DNA from: Thermoguttaceae bacterium
GTDB taxonomy: Bacteria; Planctomycetota; Planctomycetia; Pirellulales; Thermoguttaceae
Assembly: GCA_017447745.1 (NCBI GenBank)
Contig: JAFSMW010000075.1
Location: forward strand, 1-34,186
Length of the DNA: 34,186 nucleotides
Reading direction: 5' to 3'
A program made the translations under genes and the position numbers. The notes below the pieces were generated by a model, which saw only the letters and a list, made by a program, of their open reading frames with translations, searched no databases and had not been told where the DNA came from. Shown in pieces: positions 14,853 through 23,460 of this stretch (within the stretch, counting starts at the first letter, position 1; each line of letters opens with the position of its first letter).

Positions 14853-17072
14853 ATCCTTTCGTTTCAGCAGAAATAATACGCAAGCCCCAAGCGCCAGCAG
14901 CGCCCACGTCGATGGTTCAGGAACGGCGTTGGCGTCTACCGTAGCGGAAAGAACGCCTGTCGTTGGGGCGTAGTTCATACCAACAAGATACGACGGATAC
15001 GAAAGCGTCGCGTTATCAAATGAATCTATATCGGGTGAAAGCTGGAAGCTAACCTGCTGATTCGGCAACGGGGAAGCGCCTTCTGCTAACGCCAGAGTAA
15101 TAAACGACCCTTGAGTGAACTCTGTCGTACCTGAAACAATCAGGGAGTCCGCGCCCTTTTCGTCGAATTCTAATAACAGCGTCGAACCCGGATTGAGCGT
15201 AAAATCGCCGTCAATATTTAACGTTCCAACTGAATTGCCCGGCGAGAACGTTGCGGCAGTATAAGTATCGTCGACAAGTTCGCCGATTTCCAGCTTGCCT
15301 TTGTAATACTCCATCATATCCAGACGTCCGGAGGAAACGATAAACTTGGAAGCGTCAATCATGTTTTCCGCGGCGACGTAAATCTGAAGCGTTCCTTCGC
15401 CGGTTTTATAAACGTTGCCTGTACTGGCAGCAAGCTTGATAGAGTCTTTAAACTCCAACTTTTTCGTTTGACCTTCTGCCAGATTGTATACCAACGTTCC
15501 GTTTGCTCCAACAGTCGTCAAACCGTTAGCAACAACAGCGTTACCGGTTAATTCCAGAACGCCGGCGGAAACAGTTGTTTCTCCGGTATACGTATTAGCG
15601 CCGGAAAGCGTCAGCGTCCCCGCGCCGGTTTTGGTAAATCCGCCAGCGCCCTTAATAACGCCATCAATTGTTAATTCATCTGATTCCACATTAATCGTTA
15701 CAGTTGCATTATTATTAATATTCATACGGGATTTAATCGTCGAATATCCTGTTGATTTAACTTCGGCTGTTCGAGAACCAAAATCTAACCCCGTACCACT
15801 GCTGGTAATCGTATATTCCGTATCAATTAAACCGTCTTCCAGAATAATATCCTTTACATGAGTATAATCGTCTGGTTTAAACGTACCGCGAATGGTAATG
15901 TTATTCGGCGTTCCATACCCCAACTGATTGTGCTTTTGACATTCTAACTTAGCGTCTTTTTCGATAATAACAGCTCCCGTCCCCAGACGACCGGTTGAGC
16001 TGTTTGCCCCGTTAGCAATAATAACGCCTTCTTTAATCGTCGTTGTACCGGTATAAGTATTATTGCCAGAAAGCGTCAGCGTTCCTGCACCGGTTTTGGT
16101 TAAAGCGCCGACGCCGCCCATTGCGTCGCTAATGGTAATCGTTTTTCCTTTGCCTGCATTAAACGTAGTAACGCCGCCCGGAACGTCAGCTGTATCAGTA
16201 GCAGAACGACCGGTTAAAGTGATTGTCATGCCATTTTTCCAGGAATGACTTTCAGAGGCGTTGATTGTTCCCTGCCCTAAATTGACGGTTGCTGCGCCTG
16301 GACTTCCTGCGCCTCTTAAATTACGCCCTACGCCGTTGCTTCCGACATTCAGCGTTCCACCTGTTAATGTGAGCAATCCTTTGCCATTAGTACTATTGGT
16401 AATACTAACTCCTTTCAAATTCGCAACGCCGCCGCTAATATTAAGACCGCCTGTACCATCCCAGCCAACGTACGTAATTGTATTGGGGATATTTAGTTCT
16501 CCGCCTTGTAAATTATAAGTAGATCGGTAGCCGTCATTACGCCAATGCCCGAATCGAACGGTATTGGCGGTGGTAGTAAATGTTACTGTACCGCCCTGTT
16601 GATATACAATACCTTGAGAATTTTTGGCATTGTTAAGATATGCTACACCTGCAACTGATAAATTGGCGCCATCATGAATCGTAACAATCGCGGTCCATTT
16701 ATTGCAAACAATAAAGTCACTGCTTACCTCGACATCGCCATATATATGCATGTGTCCATTATTAACAGAACCGTTGGTTACCAAAAGCGTTCCAAAAGAA
16801 TTATTTGTACTTTCTCCGATATTTACAATCTGGCTGTTTTGCTGAAACTGTCCGGTTGTTTTGAGGTTGTTCGTAAAAGTAATTGATGAATCATTATCAG
16901 GATTAGCCGTCAGGTTAGTCGAACCGTTATCAACAGCCTCTGAATATGTACCGCTTCCGGTGAAAGTATTATTAGAAAAAGTAACGTCCGCCATAGCGCT
17001 GGCAGTCAAAACAAAAAGCCCTAAAACAAGAACAGTCAAGGTGGGTATGGTATGAAGTTTCGAAATAGCCAT
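14850..17072 (-). CDS. PEP-CTERM protein with autotransporter-type beta-strand repeats
   Basis: A signal peptide (LTVLVLGLFVLTASAMA) leads into ~690 residues of Gly/Thr/Asn-rich beta-helix-like sequence. Two clear autotransporter-associated (PATR-type) repeats have the form GAGTLTLSGNNTYTGTTTI, near residues 327 and 490. Residues ~717-740 form the sorting tail: VPEPSTWALLALG, a hydrophobic helix and a final KRKD. Such proteins are exported, then recognised by an exosortase/archaeosortase-type transpeptidase and released to the surface or matrix. No exosortase gene is in the window. AAGGAG lies 6 nt before the ATG. It is a monocistronic gene with its own terminator, and its stop codon coincides with a dispersed repeat. 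Confidence 0.92.
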   Translation of the reverse strand: MAISKLHTIPTLTVLVLGLFVLTASAMADVTFSNNTFTGSGTYSEAVDNGSTNLTANPDNDSSITFTNNLKTTGQFQQNSQIVNIGESTNNSFGTLLVTNGSVNNGHMHIYGDVEVSSDFIVCNKWTAIVTIHDGANLSVAGVAYLNNAKNSQGIVYQQGGTVTFTTTANTVRFGHWRNDGYRSTYNLQGGELNIPNTITYVGWDGTGGLNISGGVANLKGVSITNSTNGKGLLTLTGGTLNVGSNGVGRNLRGAGSPGAATVNLGQGTINASESHSWKNGMTITLTGRSATDTADVPGGVTTFNAGKGKTITISDAMGGVGALTKTGAGTLTLSGNNTYTGTTTIKEGVIIANGANSSTGRLGTGAVIIEKDAKLECQKHNQLGYGTPNNITIRGTFKPDDYTHVKDIILEDGLIDTEYTITSSGTGLDFGSRTAEVKSTGYSTIKSRMNINNNATVTINVESDELTIDGVIKGAGGFTKTGAGTLTLSGANTYTGETTVSAGVLELTGNAVVANGLTTVGANGTLVYNLAEGQTKKLEFKDSIKLAASTGNVYKTGEGTLQIYVAAENMIDASKFIVSSGRLDMMEYYKGKLEIGELVDDTYTAATFSPGNSVGTLNIDGDFTLNPGSTLLLEFDEKGADSLIVSGTTEFTQGSFITLALAEGASPLPNQQVSFQLSPDIDSFDNATLSYPSYLVGMNYAPTTGVLSATVDANAVPEPSTWALLALGACVLFLLKRKD

Positions 17073-17504
17073 AATTTTACTCCTTCGAGGGCAAAACTGG
17101 ATAACGATTATATAAACGACTTTTGCTCTGGAACGCCCAGTCGCAAAACAGGTAATCGTCTTTCTACTATCAAATAATATTATACATTAGATTTTACATA
17201 TACAAAGCAGGGAAGCAAGATTTTTTTAGAATTTTTTCTTGGAATTGAGATAATAGGGAAAGTAGAGAACGTAAAACAATGGAAGAAGGCTTGATTTCCT
17301 GTTGCGGACTTCGTCCGCGACCCGGAAAGTTTTTTGGCTGCGTCGCAGTACCAGTGCAGGACAAAGCGGCTTCGGCGGACGACACGTCCGCGAACCAGAA
17401 GGACGGAGGGGCTTTCCACGTTCTGAAGTTTTTTGGAAGCTTCCGCCGCAAGCGTTCGACAAGCCTCTCTGTCCTCACCGCCGCCTTTCATTTTCTTTTC
17501 TTTT
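17073..17504. other. Spacer with short GGAC/GTCC-type palindromes
   Basis: No gene is supported. GCGGACTTCGTCCGC (about 17304-17318) and a second variant near 17376-17392 are small palindromes. Related forms occur at about 1738-1753, 3140-3155 and 14742-14755, so this is another dispersed repeat family. The left part is the upstream region of the PEP-CTERM gene. Confidence 0.5.
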
Positions 17505-17513
17505 TGGTATAAT
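17505..17513 (+). promoter_or_regulatory. Extended -10 promoter, probable leaderless start
   Basis: TGGTATAAT fits the extended -10 consensus (TGnTATAAT) exactly. Its position predicts transcription starting at about 17520, one base before the ATG at 17521. There is no good -35 and no Shine-Dalgarno. Confidence 0.6.
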
Positions 17514-17520
17514 CGCTTGT

Positions 17521-18084
17521 ATGAAGACATCGATATTGAAATCCAAACTGCGGAAAGAAGTCCTGCGGCGGCGTCAGGCGTTGGGCGAAAACGCGCGAGC
17601 GGAACTGAGCGCTCGAATCGTCCAGCGCGTTGAGAACGACCCGGACTGGCGCGCGGCGAAGGTCGTCTGCGTTTACGTCTGGTTTAAAGACGAGGTGCAG
17701 ACGGACGCTCTGATTCAATCCGCCTGGCAGGACGGTAAAATCGTTTGCGTCCCGCGGTGCGGCAAAGACGGCGAGGACAAAATCGTCCTGCATGAAATCC
17801 GCTCATTTGACGACCTTGCGCCCGGCGCCTACGGAATTCGAGAGCCGATTCCAGACTCAACGCGCGTCGTTGCGATTTCAGACGTCGACGCGTTTATCGT
17901 TCCCGGCGTCGCGTTCGACCGTCAGGGGAACCGGCTGGGTTGGGGCGGCGGATTCTACGACTGGACGCTCAGCCGCGCTACCGGGACGAAAAAAATCGCC
18001 GTGGCGTTTTCCTGCCAGATGGTCGACGCTCTGCCGACGGAACCTCAGGATGTTAAAATGGATAAAATCATCTGCGAGAAGTAA
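17521..18084 (+). CDS. 5-formyltetrahydrofolate cyclo-ligase
   Basis: This enzyme converts 5-formyl-THF to 5,10-methenyl-THF using ATP, returning the stored folate to the one-carbon pool in the cytosol. Its 187 residues are a normal length. The N-terminal basic helix (SKLRKEVLRRRQAL) is followed by the VCVYVWFKDEVQT segment and a late nucleotide/folate-binding motif, FDRQGNRLGWGGGFYDWTL (family pattern G-x-G-x-G-[FY]-YD). The longer open frame upstream is non-coding repeat sequence. The gene probably has a leaderless mRNA, because a perfect extended -10 lies 8 bp before the ATG. tRNA-Arg follows 170 bp downstream with its own promoter-like sequence. Confidence 0.93.
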   Translation: MKTSILKSKLRKEVLRRRQALGENARAELSARIVQRVENDPDWRAAKVVCVYVWFKDEVQTDALIQSAWQDGKIVCVPRCGKDGEDKIVLHEIRSFDDLAPGAYGIREPIPDSTRVVAISDVDAFIVPGVAFDRQGNRLGWGGGFYDWTLSRATGTKKIAVAFSCQMVDALPTEPQDVKMDKIICEK

Positions 18085-18189
18085 AAAACAACGGATAAAT
18101 ATAAAATTGGCGCGGTTTGAATTGGGATAGCATGCGTAATTCTCCCGCCGCAACGACTTTTTTTCAAAAATTCGTTGCTCCCCCCCTTG

Positions 18190-18218
18190 TTGAAACCAAT
18201 AAAAGGAATATACTATAT
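18190..18218 (+). promoter_or_regulatory. Possible tRNA-Arg promoter
   Basis: TTGAAA (18190-18195) is followed at 13-17 bp by the AT-rich TATACTATAT (18209-18218), about 40 bp before the tRNA. The precise -10 is ambiguous. Confidence 0.4.
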
Positions 18219-18256
18219 CGCGTTGTTTGAACGATAACTGTTCAAGCAGCAAACAT

Positions 18257-18330
<74 letters not shown>

Positions 18331-18337
18331 ATTTTCC

Positions 18338-18365
18338 GCCTTGCGTCTTATCGCAAGGCTTTTTT
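18338..18365 (+). terminator. Intrinsic terminator after tRNA-Arg
   Basis: GCCTTGCG/CGCAAGGC pairs over 8 bp with a 6-nt loop, followed by six T. It begins 8 nt past the tRNA. Confidence 0.9.
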
Positions 18366-18715
18366 GTTTCTTGCTGGCTTTTTGTTTCTTGCAATAGCGC
18401 TATAATTTCCGAGCGTCTCTACGAGCGCCAACTCGCCATAATCCGTAAACGGGCTGAACAGTTCAAACGTTGCCGGGCGCCAACTTGCCGGATAATCAAC
18501 ATTTTTCAGAAAAAACGCCAAACCCACTCGAACAAAACCGTCATTAGCGCTATATTATAATATACAAGCAATAGTTTGCATTGTGCAATTTTTTGTTTTC
18601 ATCGTGAGAACCCTTTGGGAAAGGCGCTACTTTATTTTTCGTTTAACAATAAGGAACTCACGTTACATTTGTTGATTTTTATTTTTTAGTCAAAATCGGG
18701 AAAAATACAGTGAAT
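18366..18715. other. Spacer upstream of the Sel1-repeat gene
   Basis: No gene was seen. TAGCGCTATA occurs twice (about 18394 and 18544), both followed by AT-rich sequence that could hold a -10. A pair of related GCCGG/GCCAACT segments lies near 18470-18495. The right third is AT-rich and presumably contains the promoter of the next gene. Confidence 0.4.
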
Positions 18716-20302
18716 ATGCCAAATCAGCAACCGCAAAACGACGATTCTTCAAACGACTCTTTCATTGCAGACGCCTTTATTTCAATCGGAATGAGCTATT
18801 ATAATCAAAACGATCTTTTCAAGGCTGTGGAATACTGGAAGAACGCTGCTCAACTGGGTAGCGCAGCAGCGCAGTGTCTTCTTGGTAAATGTTACTACAA
18901 CGGCATTGTCTTCGAAAAGAATCCCGCCAAAGCCGTGATAATATGGACAATATTGGCTCAACAGGGGCTGGCTGAGGCGCAAGCCGCTCTGGGCGAGAGT
19001 TACTATAACGGAATCGGAACGGAACGAGACTTCACCCAAGCGGCGCTTTGGTATTTCAAAGCGGCTTATCAGGGATGCGCCAATGCGCAAAACAATCTGG
19101 GCGTGTGCTATATGAACGGTCAAGGCGTTGAACAAGACCCCGTCAAAGCAGCTCAATGGTATCTCAAAGCGGCTGAACAAGGCAATGATCAAGCGCAAAA
19201 CAACATTGGCTATTGCTACATCAGAGGAACTGGAGTTCCCAAAGATCCGTTAAAGGCGGTGGAATGGTTCCAGAAAGCGGCTCAACAGGGAAACGCCAAT
19301 GCTCAATACAATCTGAGCGTATGTTTCATGCTGGGGCAAGGCGTCGAAAAGGACGAAGCCAAAGCGATGGAATGGTCTCAAAAAGCGAATGAATGCAGAA
19401 ATGAAGCCCCTATGAAGATAGAAGGGACTTTTCCTGCTGTAAATCTGAAAATTGAAAACCTCATCGCTGCAGCTCAACAGGGCGACCCCAGGGCGCAATG
19501 CCTTCTGGGAGCATGTTATGCCAGCGGCGACGGCGTCGAAATGGATCCTGTCCAAGCGGCTCAATGGTATCAGGAAGCGGCGGATCAGGGTTATGCCACG
19601 GCACAACTCAATCTTGGCATGTGTTACCATCGCGGCGCTGGCGTTGAAAGAGATCTCGTCCAAGCGGCTCAATGTTTTCGTAGAGCGGCGGAACAAGGGC
19701 TTGCTGAGGCTCAGAGCAATCTGGCAACATGTTACTATGTCGGCCGAGGCGTTGGACAGGATCTTGCCAAAGCGCTTGCATGGTTCCAGAAATCCGCTCA
19801 ACAAGGCTTTCCACCGGCTCAGTATAATCTGGGAATCTGCTACTTAAACGGCGAAGGGGTCGAACAAGACAGTGTTAAAGCGGTTCAATGGATTCGCAAA
19901 GCGGCAGAACAAGGATTCGCCGGAGCGCAACACGATCTGGGGTTGCGTTACTTAAGCGGCGCAGGAGTTGACAAAGACCTCGTCAAGGCGGCGGAGTGGA
20001 TACGCAAAGCGGCGGAACAAGGGTATGTCGACGCGCAATACGACCTCGCTATTTGTTACAGCAACGGCGAAGGCGTCGAAAAAAGCATTGACAAAGCAAT
20101 TGGATGGCTGGAAAAAGCCGCTCAACAAGGAAACGCTCAGGCGCAATTCAGTCTGGGAAAGCGTTACTTTGAGGGCGTCGGCGTTCCCAAAAATCGCATG
20201 AAAGGGATAGAATTGATTGTCAAAGCCGCCAGACAAGGGCACAAAGAAGCTCAAAATGCAATGTTGTTGATCAACGTTACCGGCAACTTGTTCGGCAACT
20301 AA
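18716..20302 (+). CDS. Sel1-like repeat protein, ~13 repeats
   Basis: Almost the whole protein is made of ~36-residue Sel1-like repeats of the form CY.NG.GVE.D..KA..W..KAA.QG...AQ..LG. I count about 13, with one interruption at residues ~225-250 where the pattern loosens (ANECRNEAPMKIEGTFPAV). Sel1 repeats stack into alpha-solenoids that mediate protein-protein contacts, often in signalling or envelope stress. There is no signal peptide, membrane segment or enzymatic domain, so the prediction is a cytosolic scaffold. The start is uncertain: a GTG at 18710 and an ATG at 18716 are in frame, neither with a clear Shine-Dalgarno; I chose the ATG. The gene is followed by the broken phosphoesterase on the same strand, 125 bp away. 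Confidence 0.92.
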   Translation: MPNQQPQNDDSSNDSFIADAFISIGMSYYNQNDLFKAVEYWKNAAQLGSAAAQCLLGKCYYNGIVFEKNPAKAVIIWTILAQQGLAEAQAALGESYYNGIGTERDFTQAALWYFKAAYQGCANAQNNLGVCYMNGQGVEQDPVKAAQWYLKAAEQGNDQAQNNIGYCYIRGTGVPKDPLKAVEWFQKAAQQGNANAQYNLSVCFMLGQGVEKDEAKAMEWSQKANECRNEAPMKIEGTFPAVNLKIENLIAAAQQGDPRAQCLLGACYASGDGVEMDPVQAAQWYQEAADQGYATAQLNLGMCYHRGAGVERDLVQAAQCFRRAAEQGLAEAQSNLATCYYVGRGVGQDLAKALAWFQKSAQQGFPPAQYNLGICYLNGEGVEQDSVKAVQWIRKAAEQGFAGAQHDLGLRYLSGAGVDKDLVKAAEWIRKAAEQGYVDAQYDLAICYSNGEGVEKSIDKAIGWLEKAAQQGNAQAQFSLGKRYFEGVGVPKNRMKGIELIVKAARQGHKEAQNAMLLINVTGNLFGN

Positions 20303-20427
20303 TATAAGGCTTCAAAATACAGGCTCTATAGCCAACATTCCCTTGAACGTCGAATACTTTTTTAACTTCAAACTATCCCCAATTCCGTATACGGATTTGG
20401 CGGCTTAGATATCAGGAGAAAATATTA

Positions 20428-20988
20428 ATGATCTTTGTAACTTCAGATATGCATTTTGGACATGCAAACGTCATCAAATTTGACAACAGACCATTTCAGA
20501 ACGTAGAAGAAATGGACAGAGCGTTAATCGCTCTCTGAAACGAGACGGTCTCAAAAAGAGACACCGTATATATTCTCGGAGATTTTAGCTGGTACCGAGG
20601 AGAAAAAACAAATGATATTCTAAAGCAGCTCAACGGCAAGAAAATCCTTATTATAGGGAATCATGACAATAACTTTTTGAATGACAAGGCATTCAACAGA
20701 AAGCTGTTCACTGGAATTTACGAGTATTTCGAACTAAAAGAAAACCATGTGCATTACATCATGTTCCATTATCCAATAGCAGATTTCAACGGAAAGCACA
20801 GAGGCGCTATTCACCTCTATGGACACATCCATAACACGGATCCGGCGTTGGAAGAACGTCTGGAACATTCTTATAACGTGGGAGCGGTCAGAAACAACTT
20901 CAAGCCTGCCAGATTGGAGTATTTCCATGAATTGGAACTTGCCAAAAGACAGGCTGAATTAAATGCAGAAGATAATTCTGTCGACTAA
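20428..20988 (+). pseudogene. Metallophosphoesterase interrupted by an in-frame TGA
   Basis: AGGAG lies 9 nt before the ATG and the frame encodes a 186-position calcineurin-like phosphoesterase. All metal-site motifs are present: SDMHFGH (residues 6-12), GDFSW (51-55), GNHD (77-80), FHYP and GHIHN (132-136). Codon 37 is TGA (20536-20538), in the segment LIAL-TGA-NETVSKRDTVYILGD. Relatives usually have Trp there (LIxxWN). The other Trp in the same frame uses TGG, and neighbouring genes use TGA as a true stop, so a point nonsense mutation is the simplest reading. A 103-residue product from the ATG at 20677 would lack half the active site. Readthrough or a sequencing error cannot be excluded. 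Confidence 0.85.
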
Positions 20989-21108
20989 GAAACCGTATTG
21001 AATCCACTTCCGCTAATTCTGAAATAACGAATTAGCGAAAGCATGCAGAGTCATTTCAAGTGGAACATCAAATGAGATTACAACATCCTTTTTCTTATCG
21101 AAGCGTTT

Positions 21109-21771
21109 CTATTTAATCCACCCTTGCATGATTTTCAGAACTTCTTCAGCGAGGACAAGATCAAACAGGTTGTCCTCGTTTCGGACGCCCGACTCCAAGT
21201 CAATGTAAATGGGACGTCCTTTCGTTACACGAGCAATCTCCGGCAGTTGTTTTTCAAGGTTTTCCGGTTTCAAACCGCCTGCGTAGCCGCAGTACGAACC
21301 GACCGGAGAAAGCCATTGACCGCTTTCCTGACCGCGACCGCCGGAACGGTCATGCAGGAATGCAACGTCGATTCCCGCAACGCGAAGCATTTCTCCAACC
21401 ACTTCGTTTTCCCGTTTGCCGTTGAGCTGAAGAATAATCTGCGGTTTGCACGGCAGCTGACGGATATAACCCGGCAGAAGCGTCAGAAACTGAGCGAACC
21501 GTTCGTAAATCTCGTTGAGCTGCATTCGCTGGAAGTACGGAAGCAAGTCCTCAATCGGTTTCAATGGCGTGAAATCGCCTCGAAGCAGTCCCGCAACGAC
21601 ATCAGCGCAAAGATGAATCGAAAGGTTCATCAGCTTACCGGTTTCTGCTTGAAACTGTTTAGACTGTTCAACCAGTTCTCGAATCCACTCGACAGACGGA
21701 AAGCGATATAACGGCTTGTATTCCGACTTGTACAGAACCGACCATTCGACAAACGGATACTGACGGCTCAA
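21109..21771 (-). CDS. Phosphoribosylanthranilate-isomerase-like TIM-barrel protein
   Basis: The sequence resembles the divergent stand-alone PRAI-like family: PFVEWSVLYKSEYKPLYRFPSVEWI near the start, LSIHLCADV, QIILQLNG, an ending DRSGGRG, GYAGGLKPENL (phosphate-binding-type loop) and IDLESGVR. True TrpF isomerises phosphoribosylanthranilate for tryptophan synthesis, but no trp genes are near and the role here is unproven. The start is a problem. The only in-frame start codon is TTG at 21771, yet the frame is open further upstream and encodes VDENVRPEQLAD, which looks like genuine family N-terminus. No ATG or GTG exists there before it runs into the end of the ankyrin gene in another frame. 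Either a base has been lost or gained near 21804, or an unusual start is used. It is probably co-transcribed with the ankyrin gene. Confidence 0.7.
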   Translation of the reverse strand: MSRQYPFVEWSVLYKSEYKPLYRFPSVEWIRELVEQSKQFQAETGKLMNLSIHLCADVVAGLLRGDFTPLKPIEDLLPYFQRMQLNEIYERFAQFLTLLPGYIRQLPCKPQIILQLNGKRENEVVGEMLRVAGIDVAFLHDRSGGRGQESGQWLSPVGSYCGYAGGLKPENLEKQLPEIARVTKGRPIYIDLESGVRNEDNLFDLVLAEEVLKIMQGWIK

Positions 21772-21803
21772 GTCTGCCAGCTGTTCTGGTCGTACGTTCT
21801 CAT

Positions 21804-22232
21804 CTACGCCGGCATGGCAACGCGATCGGCATTGAGCATTCCCTTGAGTTCTTCCACGACTTTGGCATGAGCGCTTTCAACAATATCTAAAAGTTCAGGA
21901 AGATATTTCCGTGAAATATCATACGGGGTATCGCCCGAACGACAGGGAGTTTCCGTGCTCGCTCCGGCTTCGAGAAGCAACGACGTCATTGCCGCATCCC
22001 GATGTACAATGGCAATATACAACGGCGTCAGACCGTATTCGTTCTGAGCCTCAATATCAGCCCCGGCATCGAGCAGAGACCTCGTTATTTCTGTATTGCC
22101 AAGGCTCACTGCAACGTGCAGCGGCGTCTGACCAAACGCCCAACGTTCTTCCAAAGCGCATTTATTAGCAACCAATTCGGAAACGAGCGTTATATTTTCC
22201 GCAAAAATCGCCTGAATTAATTTGTCGTTCAT
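21804..22232 (-). CDS. Ankyrin-repeat protein, 142 aa
   Basis: The start at 22232 is set by AAGGAG about 8 nt upstream; the open frame extends further but without support. The ankyrin consensus is visible in at least three units: FGQTPLHVAVSLGNTEITRSLLDAGADIEAQ, then YGLTPLYIAIVHRDAAMTSLLLEAGASTET, then a weaker SGDTPYDISRKYLPELLDIV. A leading partial unit contains LIQAIFAENITLVSELVAN. Ankyrin solenoids bind other proteins; there is no signal peptide. Its stop (TAG, 21806-21804) is one base out of phase with the upstream extension of the PRAI-like frame, so the two genes overlap or nearly touch and are likely translated from one mRNA. Confidence 0.9.
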   Translation of the reverse strand: MNDKLIQAIFAENITLVSELVANKCALEERWAFGQTPLHVAVSLGNTEITRSLLDAGADIEAQNEYGLTPLYIAIVHRDAAMTSLLLEAGASTETPCRSGDTPYDISRKYLPELLDIVESAHAKVVEELKGMLNADRVAMPA

Positions 22233-22399
22233 TTCTTTTCTCCTTTCTTTAAGATGTTGAAATAAATCTGGGTGATCTGGATCGAATAACAAATCGGTAA
22301 GCTTACAAATTATTTTATATAAAATACGTTTGAACTAATAAATTGTTATTCTTTTTTATAAAAATTCAGGTTCATCCGACAAGTTGACGCCGGTGAGCT

Positions 22400-22424
22400 A
22401 AAAAACAGGCGTTTTCACCCGCCT
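22400..22424 (-). terminator. Weak terminator after the radical SAM gene
   Basis: On the minus strand AGGCG/CGCCT (5 bp) is followed by G and six T, about 55-75 bp past the stop of the gene at 22477. The stem is short, so confidence is limited. Confidence 0.4.
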
Positions 22425-22476
22425 AAAAGATTATTAACACGAAATACATGAAAAGAACGCATCCAACGAAAGCAGT

Positions 22477-23421
22477 TTAACATTCCCCCCCTCGTCTGAC
22501 TCTCTGAAAGATTTCGTCTGCGGTTAAGCCGCCAAGGGGAAACCGCTCCATAGAGGTTGAAGAAACCGCATATTCTCCTTTGACCAAGTCAACGAACATG
22601 GTAAACTGTCCTTCATCTCCCATGTAATATTCCGGATCTTTGGAACGAAACAAATCCAACAGATCAAGCTGTTCCAAAGCGAGGTTGTCAAAACTGACGC
22701 TTTCAAGATTCAACTCTTGGGTTATATAATCGCACTCGTCCTGAAAAAAGAACTTTACATCTTCGATATTTTTCTGAATGACACTATCTTTTTGCTGTTT
22801 ATATTCTAAACCTCTTCTAACAGGTTTGAACCCCAGCAAAAGAACCTGGGGAGAATAAAAACGCTGAGCCAGTCTCTGGATATAGTCGAGAGTATGTATC
22901 CCCAAGATTAAATGACAAATCGCCGTCGGAAGTTCGGCAAGAGCGCCCTTGAGAACTTCTTCGTCCTCTGGGGAAAGCCGCTCGTTCGGCGCTGGCATTG
23001 ACACGCCAACGCCATAAATCAGCTTTTCTCGGGTAAGCTTTTGAATTCTCTCCTTCTGCTGAATCAAATCCCGCCAGTTTACAGTCATTGACGGAATAAA
23101 CTGACGCTCCTTGCAATAGACAAGAAAAGAGTCGAATTCAGGATGCAAAAGCGGGTTGCCGCCGCCAATAGCAAGCTCCGTATAGGGATGAATAGAATCC
23201 AGAAAGGGCTTGAATCGAGCAAAGTCCGCATGAACGCTCATTGGCGAAGACGCTTCATGACAATACGGACAGTTGTGCAAACACTGATTCGTTATTTTAA
23301 TATCGGCGGATTCAAAACGAGTCGGAACAAAGGGTTCCCCGTTGTTGACTCGAATCTTGGTTCCGTCGTCGAGAATCAGGACGCGATAATTCCCGTTTGT
23401 ATATTTTGCTAAGACCGCCAT
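22477..23421 (-). CDS. Radical SAM protein in the FETNSSS operon
   Basis: The canonical CxxxCxxC cluster motif is present as CLHNCPYCH (Cys47, Cys51, Cys54 from the ATG at 23421), and GGGNPLLHPEF matches the SAM-binding GGE region. The first 40 residues precede the barrel and look like a small beta domain (YTNGNYRVLILDDGTKIRVN). The C-terminal ~100 residues have no extra cysteine cluster (no SPASM or twitch pattern). Total length is 314 residues; a TTG ten codons upstream is an alternative start. The enzyme should cleave SAM to a 5'-deoxyadenosyl radical; the substrate is unknown. It is the last gene of a three-gene minus-strand run with two FETNSSS paralogues, 39 bp after the second. Confidence 0.88.
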   Translation of the reverse strand: MAVLAKYTNGNYRVLILDDGTKIRVNNGEPFVPTRFESADIKITNQCLHNCPYCHEASSPMSVHADFARFKPFLDSIHPYTELAIGGGNPLLHPEFDSFLVYCKERQFIPSMTVNWRDLIQQKERIQKLTREKLIYGVGVSMPAPNERLSPEDEEVLKGALAELPTAICHLILGIHTLDYIQRLAQRFYSPQVLLLGFKPVRRGLEYKQQKDSVIQKNIEDVKFFFQDECDYITQELNLESVSFDNLALEQLDLLDLFRSKDPEYYMGDEGQFTMFVDLVKGEYAVSSTSMERFPLGGLTADEIFQRVRRGGEC

Positions 23422-23460
23422 AACAACTCGTTTTTCAGAATAATGTTTCAAAAGCTGAGG

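Noticed and set aside
20536-20538. Genome-wide TGA-to-Trp recoding or selenocysteine
   Set aside because: KAS, ACP and PEP-CTERM genes end in TGA exactly at their expected C-termini, Trp is otherwise TGG, and the position is not a typical Cys/Sec site.
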